Shown: positions 27,450 to 34,604 of the stretch, piece by piece | How the letters are laid out: each line of letters begins with the position of its first letter | Position numbering within the stretch: position 1 is the stretch's first letter | Source of the DNA: AP-15 sp963737145 | Lineage (GTDB): Bacteria > Pseudomonadota > Alphaproteobacteria > ATCC43930 > CGMCC-115725 | Reading direction: 5' to 3' | NCBI GenBank assembly: GCA_963737145.1 | Contig: CAVTRO010000002.1 | Coordinates: 434,001 to 498,000, forward strand | Length of the DNA stretch: 64,000 bases | Made by a program: the position numbers and the translations under genes | Notes under the pieces: generated by a model | Database searches by the model: none | Seen by the model: the letters and a program-made list of their open reading frames with translations, nothing else | Told to the model about the DNA's origin: nothing

Positions 27450-27943
27450 TTGGGTCTCCTGTCAGAATGCCATTACCATGACTCGCGTCACCCAAACCTG
27501 AAAAGCCCGGGATTGCCGCCACGTTCGGCATTGCGTCGAAGCGCCACCGCATCGCCAGGGCGGCGTCAGCCACCAAGGCATCTTCGAATACACTCGTCAA
27601 CTGGCGGAGACGGCCGGTTATCCAAAACCCCAACCCGCCAGACCCCAATGGGCCATCGGCTGCGTGGAATGGCTTGCCGAGCAAGGCAGAACCAGCTGAG
27701 CCAGAGCCACTTACCGACGGCTCCTTCACCGCGCGGGTTTCTTGGCCGATCGATGCTCCATTTCGGCAGCCCTACCAGCGTTATTCCGTCGCGGCGGAAC
27801 CGTCAGTTCGAATCCACTTCCCTCCAGCGGACTTGCTGGGCCAGCGCTCGACCGAGCGGTTGCGAGCTAGTTCGAGATCGGCGGCTACCACCAGCTATGT
27901 CCGAGGACCGACGGGCCGTTCCTTCGCCACCGAGCGCGCGCCA
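27450..27943. other. No gene recognised; contains T-arm-like repeat copy 2
   Basis: A plus-strand frame near 27545-27700 reads GGVSHQGIFEYTRQLAETAG and ends WLAEQGRTS before TGA. It looks coding-like but I cannot identify it. The T-arm-like repeat follows at 27806. Confidence 0.35.
27806..27840 (+). repeat. tRNA T-arm-like dispersed repeat, copy 2
   Basis: GTTCGAATCCACTTCCCTCC is followed by AGCGGACTTGC. It matches the shared core of the family (GTTCGAATCC, pyrimidine run, CTCCAGC) and has no tRNA body upstream. Confidence 0.55.
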
Positions 27944-28357
27944 CTACTCCACGGCCGCGATAATCTCGATCTCGACCATCGCCTCGGGCTGGGCGAGGCC
28001 GCTGATCTGGATCGTTGTGCTCGTCGGACTGCCCACCCCGAAATAGCGCATGCGCACGTCCGAGCACTGCGAGAACGCCTGGTAGTCGGTGACGAAGGTG
28101 TTGGTCTTGACAACACCGGCCCAGGTAGCGCCGGCGGCTTTGAGGCAGGCGTCGAGGTTCTTAAAAGTCTGTTCGAGCTGCGCCCGCATGTCGCCCGGGC
28201 CAACGATGTTGCCGTCTACGTCGCGTGCCAGTTGGCCGGCGATATAGATCATCCTAGCTGGGCCGGTGACCGTGACGACGTGCGAATAGGCGGGCTTGCC
28301 CTGTTGCATGCGGACGTTCATGCCCGCGGGCTGGATCCGGTCGATCTTTATAGCCAC
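27944..28357 (-). CDS. RidA/YjgF family protein
   Basis: The 137-residue product has the RidA fold pattern: YSHVVTVTGPARMIYIAGQL, then GDMRAQLEQTFKNLDACLKA (the usual helix), and TTIQISGLAQPEAMVEIEII near the C-terminus. True RidA deaminases carry an Arg before the final beta strand (position 105 in Salmonella RidA), which is replaced here by polar residues in STTIQ, so imine deaminase activity is not assured. The gene is intact with a normal length and stands alone among decayed genes. Confidence 0.85.
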   Translation of the reverse strand: MAIKIDRIQPAGMNVRMQQGKPAYSHVVTVTGPARMIYIAGQLARDVDGNIVGPGDMRAQLEQTFKNLDACLKAAGATWAGVVKTNTFVTDYQAFSQCSDVRMRYFGVGSPTSTTIQISGLAQPEAMVEIEIIAAVE

Positions 28358-28706
28358 GGCTATTTCCTATCCCAGATGTGTCACCGGCGCCGAGCATGCA
28401 GCCAGGTTCGCGGCGATTGCAATCGGCGAGCGAGGCCTCTCATGAGCTGCTCGGCGATTAGACGCTATTATTCCTCGGCGCAGATCATCCAGCGGTCAGG
28501 TTCCGCGGTATTGCCGATGTGCCGGGCAGTTATGAAGGGGTCGGACCGAGCTCTCGGCACGCTGCTGTCGGGCTGGAGACTATTTTCCGATTTTGCCGCG
28601 AGCTTTCGTATTCCGTTCTTCTCCCCGGGGGACCCAGGGTTCGAATCCGGCTCCCTCCAGCGAGGAGTCTGCAAACTTTCGATCCCTCTTGCGTTATCCA
28701 TCGAGG
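28358..28706. other. No gene recognised; contains T-arm-like repeat copy 3
   Basis: No recognisable coding sequence. The T-arm-like repeat at 28638-28686 ends about 20 bases before the DNA methylase fragment. Confidence 0.4.
28638..28686 (+). repeat. tRNA T-arm-like dispersed repeat, copy 3 (long form)
   Basis: GGTTCGAATCCGGCTCCCTC, then CAGCGAGGAGTCTGC and AAACTTTCGATCC. The AGTCTGCAAACTTTCG part is shared with copies 5 and 6 on the other strand, so the repeated unit extends well beyond the T-arm-like segment to about 48 bases. Confidence 0.65.
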
Positions 28707-28897
28707 GCCCGTGCGCTCCGCGGCGATCACCGTGGTACCGCTGCCGAGAAAGGCGTCGAGCACGATGTCGCCGCGGGGCGAGCTGTCGAGGATCGCATCG
28801 GCGACCAATGCCACTGGCTTCACCGCGGGTGCAATGCCAAGAAATTACCCTCCGTGCCGCCGCCGGCGAAGGAATTGGCGCCGGGGTAATTCCAGAC
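28707..28897 (-). pseudogene. DNA methylase C-terminal fragment
   Basis: Two adjoining minus-strand frames read VWNYPGANSFAGGGTEGNFL, then ALHP, and KPVALVADAILDSSPRGDIV, then LDAFLGSGTTVIAAERTG. This is the C-terminal HPT-KPVAL and DxFxGSGTT (AdoMet-binding) region of the beta-class DNA methylases often fused to ParB-like nucleases. One indel separates the two pieces, and the rest is gone on both sides; the fragment ends next to the T-arm-like repeat. Confidence 0.75.
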
Positions 28898-28918
28898 ATT
28901 GCTGCGGTTGCGGAGACC

Positions 28919-29131
28919 TCTCGGGTGGCGTGCAACCCCGCGCACCGCTGGTATTATTTCTCGGACATGCAGCCCGATGAGGTTCTGTTCATCCGGGTAC
29001 ACGACAGCGCCAATGACGGGCGCGCCCGGCTGTCGTTCCACACCTCCTTCGACGACCCGCTGACCCCCGGTGCGCCACCGTGGGAAAGCATCGAGGTGCG
29101 CACCCTGGTCTTCTTTCCGCCGGCTGCCTGA
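28919..29131 (+). pseudogene. C-terminal fragment of CmcJ/NvfI-like protein
   Basis: The last 70 residues of an open frame read HRWYYFSDMQPDEVLFIRVH, then DGRARLSFHTSFDDPLTPGA and PPWESIEVRTLVFF. This resembles the C-terminus of CmcJ/NvfI-like hydroxylase/methyltransferase-annotated proteins (RWYYFPDM and HTAFDDP motifs). About 200 N-terminal residues are absent. The frame open further upstream crosses unrelated elements and is not part of it. Confidence 0.6.
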
Positions 29132-29216
29132 CACCGGCCGCTAGAAGGCCCCCTTGCTCCGAATACATTCGGCGCAAGGCGGGGGCCGTCACTGCAAGGA
29201 TTAGAAGCCAATCGCG

Positions 29217-29504
29217 CCGCCGAATGCGCTCCTCGCCCGTGCCGACCCGGTCACGAATGCGCGGAGCGCGCACCGCGACCGGGCCGATGCCGGTCATGAT
29301 CTCACGCTCGGGCAGGTGCCCGTGGCGGACCAGCCGTTGACGTCCATCGTCGGTGAGCTTGTCGGCGTGGCCCTCGATAAACCCGGCCACCTCCGCTGCG
29401 ACAGCCTGGGCCAAAAGCGCGCGGGCACCGCTGCGCAGCACCTCAGTCAGCGGGTCGGAAAGCGTGCCTGGCTGGGAAAACTGGAAAACATTACTGTCAG
29501 TCAT
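29217..29504 (-). pseudogene. IS256-family transposase N-terminal fragment (second type)
   Basis: ATG 29504 starts MTDSNVFQFSQPGTLSDPLT, then EVLRSGARALLAQAVAAEV and HGHLPEREIMTGIGPVAVR. This is a complete N-terminus of an IS256/Mutator transposase of another subgroup than the one at 10.2 kb. Homology stops near residue 96; the catalytic core is missing. Confidence 0.8.
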
Positions 29505-29996
29505 GGCGTATCACTCCTTCAGTGGAGAAGTGGAGGCGAGAACACCCCCACGATACGCCGCCCTACCCTTTCATGCCGTCACCAACTTCTGCGAATAGCT
29601 CCCCGTAGCCCTCAAACCCACTCTCGTCGTCGAGTGATCGACGGCTTGGAGGCGAGGTGGCCGCACACCCGCGGCTGTCTCGCCGCTTGCCCACGACGTC
29701 TCCTCGGGGTCACGGCGGCTGTTGTCGGCAGGTTGATGGTACTGCCGGCCGGTCTGCCTCAGCTCCGGAAGGGTCGTGTGCGCCGCAGGCAGTTACGCTT
29801 GGTGCCAATTGCCGACATTCCGGGAATGACCAACCGATTATTCATGTCGACCCTAAGCGCCGCTTGGTCCGGCCTGAAGACTTCGGGTGCCTGTTGTCCG
29901 ATTGCCATTGACAGGGGGGACAATCCTTGGTGTCAAAAGAGGGCAGAGATTAAGCTCGCGGGCAACGGTACGTGAATGCAAGGCGGGGAGGTGTTG
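29505..29996. other. No gene recognised; contains a repeat shared with 54.5 kb
   Basis: No coding sequence recognised. Bases 29758-29818 resemble 54478-54535. The last 20 bases hold the ribosome-binding site (GGGGAGG) of the LLM remnant. Confidence 0.4.
29758..29818 (+). repeat. Intergenic repeat, copy A
   Basis: CTCAGCTCCGGAAG, then after a variable stretch GCTTGGTGCCAAT and CCGACAT, recur in the same order and spacing at 54478-54535. The pair is about 60 bases long with a divergent middle. Confidence 0.55.
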
Positions 29997-30937
29997 ATGC
30001 CGGAGGCTCTGGGACTCGGGCTCGTACAAGTTGATCCGCAGCGTGGCGCCGGCTGGCGCGCGCGTGAGATACAGGACGTTGCGCGCGCTGCCGAAGACGC
30101 CGGATTTGAGGCGGTATTTTGCGCGGAGGTCAACAACGACGCGATCGCGTCGGCGGAGCTGATGGGCTTGGCTACAAGCCGTCTGAAGGTCGGGACATGG
30201 ATCGCTCATATTTACCTACTCTGCCATATCTGTGCGCGAAGGCAGCGGCGCTCGCTGCCGATGCTAGCGTGGGCGCTTCATCCTCGGGCTCGGAATCAGC
30301 CACCAGCCAGTCAACCGCGCCCTCGGCATCAATATGCCGAACCCATCGGCGGCATTGCGCGATTACGCGATCGAGGTTGCCAGCTGGCTGCGCGGCGATG
30401 GCCCCGCGACGCACCTGCCGCAGCAGCCCTCTCCATATCCAGTTCCGATCTATTTGGCTGCACTGACATCACAAGGCGTTGAATTGGCTGGTGAGATCGC
30501 CGATCGGGTAATGCCTCTGTGGTGGTCGGTCGATCGGGTCGCGCGCAGCCGGCGTTGGATCGAGCGTGGTCGCGCCAAGTCCGGCGGGCGCGGCAAACTG
30601 GATCTGACCCTCTGTCTGCCGACCTACATCGGCGAAGACATCGACGCGTTGCGTGCCACGGCTCGGGCCAATCTGGGCTTGTTCACCACGCTTCCATTTT
30701 TCCAGCGGCTGTTGCGCGCCAGTGGCTTCCTCGAGGAAGCTGACCGCGCTGAGCAGGGTTTCAGGAAGCGATGCGCTGAGTGATCGGGTACTCGACGCGA
30801 TCTGCCTGATTGGCTCCGTCGGTCGGTGCAATGATCGCCTCGCCGAATACCGTGCCGCTGGGCTCGACCTCCCGATCTTGTGGCCGGGACTTGGCGTGGA
30901 CACCGCGGGCGAGGTCATCGCCGCCTTCCGGCAATAG
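29997..30937 (+). pseudogene. LLM-class flavin-dependent oxidoreductase, several frameshifts
   Basis: ATG 29997 follows GGGGAGGTGTTG and reads MPEALGLGLVQVDPQRGAGW, then DVARAAEDAGFEAVFCAEVN and LATSRLKVGTWIAHIYL. The frame then changes near 30215 (LCAKAAALAADAS) and again near 30285 (LGISHQPVNRALGINMPNPS to EQGFRKRC, stop at 30783), and finally DALSDRVLDAICLIGSVGRC to the end at 30937. A restored product of about 310 residues would be a bacterial-luciferase-like FMN/F420 oxidoreductase. At least three indels make function unlikely. Confidence 0.78.
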
Positions 30938-31393
30938 TGGGAAACCCTCTGCAGCCAGCGAAGCAAGCTCAGTCTTGGGCATAGCCCCCGCACCTGCCCA
31001 CAACTGAGCCGAGCTGGAAAACGGTTGAAGGCGTGTGTCGGGGGCTGGCTGCTGGGCGCAAATCCCCGATGCACCTCGCGAAGGACCGCTCACCACCCCT
31101 TCTCGGCCACTAAGCCCTTCTCGCTGGGAATTCTCTTCCTGCCCGAAGCAGACCTACGGGATCATCGTCATGTTCAGTCGAAGTGTGATGAAACCGACAT
31201 CGGCATGGCGATGCTCGATCGAGAAGCTGCTCACCGCGAACGGAAACGGGCGCGATTGCGGGGGCTGGCGGCCGGACCGCGTCTCAGATCACGGGACCGA
31301 AGCCGCGTTCGTATGCGCGATGTAGTTCTGCACGTCCAGATCGAGCTGCGGCCGTCCGGTTCGAGCTGGGCGGCGGTCACAAGTCCGACATAG
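30938..31393. other. No gene recognised
   Basis: Open frames on both strands carry no motif I recognise. Confidence 0.4.
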
Positions 31394-31692
31394 GCCGTGG
31401 TACCGCTCCTCTAGCCATAGTCGCGGATCATCTGCGGTGACGCATTCCGACTTTGTTTCGGAGAAGGCGAGCATCTGGCCCGAAGCGTCGCAGCGATCAA
31501 CGATCGGCACCGGGCCGCGTGCGTCGGAGGCGCGCAGCGCGAAGCCGGTATAGGTCGCCTCCGGCATCAACACCTCGGGCAGGCGGATCCAAAGGCGATA
31601 TCCGTTGTCGCCGACAGGCGGCCTTCGGGACGAACACTGGGCGAGGTGTCGCCGATGAGCTTGCCCCGGGAGAAATCCGGCGCACCAACCAG
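31394..31692 (-). pseudogene. Fragment of an alpha/beta hydrolase-domain protein
   Basis: One minus-strand frame reads GAPDFSRGKLIGDTSPSVRP; the next reads RLPEVLMPEATYTGFALRAS and ends DDPRLWLEERYHGL. The pattern (IRLPEV.VP.ATYTGW.LR, then DPR.S.EERY) matches the C-terminal quarter of a family annotated as alpha/beta hydrolase domain-containing protein. Catalytic residues are not in the fragment, and a frameshift separates the two parts. The assignment is tentative. Confidence 0.45.
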
Positions 31693-31805
31693 CGGGGGGA
31701 TCGTCAACGTTAACCGTAACTTTCCGTTGACTTGGTGGCGCGAGACACGGATCGTACGTCTCAATCTACACGATCAGCTAAAGCGCGTATTCCGGGGGAG
31801 CTGAC

Positions 31806-32475
31806 ATGCGACAGAGATCCACAGTAGTTGGAATGGCCGCCGCCGCGGCGTTCTCCGGAGCATCTTTCTCCGCCGACGCTGGACCGGCCGTAAACGCATG
31901 CCCCGCGTCGGCGCATTTGAGCACTTATCTATCGGGCGGCGCCAACGCCACTTGCACCGTTCTCGACAAGACGATCTCCGGGATGACTTTTAGCGCCAAC
32001 CCTAGCGCGTACCTTCCGGCGTCCGGTGTGACCGTTAATCCGGTGACAGTTGTCAATGATCCCGGGCTTGCCTTTAAAACGAACCAGGGCAGCGGCACCT
32101 CACAAAGTACCACAATTACATTCACCATCACCGCACCGGCAAACAGTCCGATGACGGACGCGTCGGTGGCAATCGGAGGGAGGATATTCCTCGCAGGCGG
32201 AGCGTTCAGCGTCTCCGAGATGCTCTCGAACAATGGCTCTCTGTCCGCCTCAAATGGCTCGCCTTCGGGCAGCACTACGTTTTCGCCAGTGACGAGCCTT
32301 ACGGTGACAGAACTCGCTATCCTCAAGTTTTGCGGACTGGACGCAGCTAACAAATCAGTTTTCCGAGACCCCTGTTGCGGTGCCGATCCCGAAGCCGTCA
32401 CCGTTGGCGTCGTTAGCGCTGCTCGGCATTGGTCTCTCGGCGCTTGAAGTGGCCAGGCGGCGGAAACGCTCATAG
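31806..32475 (+). CDS. PEP-CTERM-type exported protein, sorting tail in shifted frame
   Basis: ATG 31806 follows GGGGGAGCTGAC. The product has a signal peptide (AAAAAFSGASFSADAG) and the common N-terminal pattern of PEP-CTERM proteins: ACPASAHLSTYLSGGANATC, then TVLDKTISGMTFS. In the main frame the ORF ends at 32446 with an atypical tail. In the +1 frame, SLSSSFADWTQLTNQFSETP leads to VPIPKPSPLASLALLGIGL, then a RRRK cluster and stop at 32475: a Pro motif, membrane helix and basic end as in PEP-CTERM sorting signals, with PIP in place of PEP. Dropping one base near 32313 joins the two halves to about 222 residues. Exosortase would cleave this tail and anchor or release the protein at the surface. 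Confidence 0.72.
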
Positions 32476-32606
32476 TGCGGCGACTCGGAATGGGTCTGCG
32501 CGCTCCGGCTGCTTCCATGTCGCCGCGCCAGATTATGTTTTCTTGCCGGTCTGCGCGGCCGGGACGCTACGAACTGCGGCGGCGAGGCTCGGTCTAGTTC
32601 TCGAGA

Positions 32607-34538
32607 ATGCCATCGACAACCGAACCTAAGGGCGCCCAGCGGACAGCCGAGGTTTTCCGGGATTTTGAGGCGGCTTACGCCCATGACCGGGCGGGACGGG
32701 CTGACCGGGCCGAGGCTCTTTATCGAAAAGTGCTGCAAAGAGCCCCCGATCATGCCGACGCTCTGCATCTGCTGGGGCTGATTGCGCACGAACGCGGGCG
32801 GCACCAGCGGGCAATTCAGCTGATCCGCCGCGCACTCGCAATCGTTCCGGATTTTCCGGCGGCTTACGCCAATCTCGGCAGTGCGCTGAAGGCGATGGGC
32901 AAACGTACGGAGGCGGCCGAGGCCTACCATCGCGCGATCGCGCTAAGGCCAGACTATCCCATCGCTTACTGCAACCTCGCGGGTGTGCAGATCGAACAGG
33001 GAGCTTTTGCGGCCGCTTTGGCGAGCGCCGACCGCGCGATCGCGCTGGCGCCCGACCTGGTTGAAGCGCACGTCAACCGCGCCGACGCTCTGATGAGGCA
33101 GCGCCGGTTCGAGGAGGCGGAGGCCTCTCTCCGCCGGGCACTCGAGTTGATGCCGGAAAGAGCGGCTAGCCACAGCCATCTCGGCGCGGTTCTGAGCGAG
33201 TTCGGGCGCTTTGACGAGGCGATCGCCAGTCATCGACGGGCGATCGCGCTGCAGCCGAACAACGCTCTGCTGCACTACGCTCTCGGCAGAACGCTGCTGC
33301 AGGCCCAAGACCTGCCCGGGAGCGAGGCGAGCTTCCGCCGCGCCTTGCGGCTTGATCGCGACCTTGCCCCGGCATGGAACTGGCTCGGCAATACCCTGTC
33401 GGTTCGTGGCTCCGTCGATGATGCGTTTTCTTGCTTTCGGCGCGCGGGCGCAATCGACCCGGATCTCGCCGAATTGTATGAGGCCTTGGCCTACGGCGGA
33501 CAAACCGCGAGCGTAGCCCAGCTGCAGCGCCTCGCCGAACTGCTGGCCGACCCGGATCGCGCTTTATCCGATCGCATCGCCGCCGGATTCGCCGCCGGGG
33601 GATTTCTGGACAACGCCGGACGGCACGACGAGGCCTTTCACCACTTTGCCGCGGCGAACGCGCTCCAACGGCAGTTACTGGCAGAGGGGGCCGACCGTTT
33701 CGATCCTGAGGCGTTTACACGCGAGGTGGACGGCGTGATCGAGCGCTGCACACCGGCATTGTTCTCCGCTGTTGCGGGGTGGGGCACTACCTCAGATCTG
33801 CCGGTCTTTATCGTCGGCATGCCGCGCTCGGGAACGAGCATGGTCGAGCAGATCGCTGCCAGCCATTCGCGCGTCTTCGGCAGCGGCGAGCGCAAGGACA
33901 TCTTCCAAATGGCCGAGGCGGTGTTGGCGCACAACCGCGACCGGCCGATCGAAGAATGGGACATGGACTCCGCCCGGCAGCTCGCGGATCGGCACATCGC
34001 CCATCTGCAACGGCTGGCTGGTTGGGCGTCACGAGTGACCGACAAGGCGCCTGACAATATTCTTTATCTCGGGGTTATCGCAGTCCTGTTCCCCGGAGCG
34101 CGCATTGTCTTCTGCCGACGAGATGCGCGCGATACCTGCTTGTCCTGCTTTTTCCAGAGGTTCGGCGAGGGAAATGCTTTCGCCTATGATCTCGGCGATT
34201 GCGCGCGTCGGTATCTCCAAATCGAGCGATTGGCCGAGCACTGGCGGCGGGTGCTGCCGCTGTCGATGCTGACGATCAACTACGAAGAGCTGGTCGCCGA
34301 TCCGGAGCGCGAGAGTCGGCGCCTGATCGAATACCTGGGGCTCGACTGGGAACCCGCCTGCCTCGAATTCCACCGCGCCGAGCGGCCAGTGTTCTCCGCC
34401 AGTCTCTGGCAAGTGCGACAACCGGTCTTTGACCGCTCGGTCGGACGCTGGCGGCATTACGCGCAGCATCTGGGACCGCTCTTCGAAGTCTTGGCCGCGG
34501 ACGGCGGCGCCCGCGAATGCGAGGCAGCACAAAGGTGA
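32607..34538 (+). CDS. TPR-sulfotransferase fusion protein
   Basis: The 643-residue product starts with about nine tetratricopeptide repeats (residues 15-330; for example AYANLGSALKAMGKRTEAAE and AYCNLAGVQIEQGAFAAALA). The C-terminal half is a sulfotransferase domain: PVFIVGMPRSGTSMVEQIAA is the 5'-phosphosulfate loop near residue 400 and FPGARIVFCRRDARDTCLSC is the 3'-phosphate-binding region. It may transfer sulphate to proteins or glycans, the TPR part choosing the partner. It follows the PEP-CTERM gene and precedes another TPR transferase by 66 bases, so the trio suggests surface glycan or protein decoration. Start choice is the first ATG. Confidence 0.9.
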   Translation: MPSTTEPKGAQRTAEVFRDFEAAYAHDRAGRADRAEALYRKVLQRAPDHADALHLLGLIAHERGRHQRAIQLIRRALAIVPDFPAAYANLGSALKAMGKRTEAAEAYHRAIALRPDYPIAYCNLAGVQIEQGAFAAALASADRAIALAPDLVEAHVNRADALMRQRRFEEAEASLRRALELMPERAASHSHLGAVLSEFGRFDEAIASHRRAIALQPNNALLHYALGRTLLQAQDLPGSEASFRRALRLDRDLAPAWNWLGNTLSVRGSVDDAFSCFRRAGAIDPDLAELYEALAYGGQTASVAQLQRLAELLADPDRALSDRIAAGFAAGGFLDNAGRHDEAFHHFAAANALQRQLLAEGADRFDPEAFTREVDGVIERCTPALFSAVAGWGTTSDLPVFIVGMPRSGTSMVEQIAASHSRVFGSGERKDIFQMAEAVLAHNRDRPIEEWDMDSARQLADRHIAHLQRLAGWASRVTDKAPDNILYLGVIAVLFPGARIVFCRRDARDTCLSCFFQRFGEGNAFAYDLGDCARRYLQIERLAEHWRRVLPLSMLTINYEELVADPERESRRLIEYLGLDWEPACLEFHRAERPVFSASLWQVRQPVFDRSVGRWRHYAQHLGPLFEVLAADGGARECEAAQR

Positions 34539-34604
34539 GCGGCCGGCCATGCCGATGAGGGCGATCCCGCAGCAGGCGCATGGGGGGCGAGCGGCGCGAC
34601 GAGC

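Noticed and set aside
27674..29131. A single 485-codon plus-strand gene
   Set aside because: The frame crosses the RidA gene, two T-arm-like repeats and a methylase fragment. Only its last 70 residues resemble a protein family.
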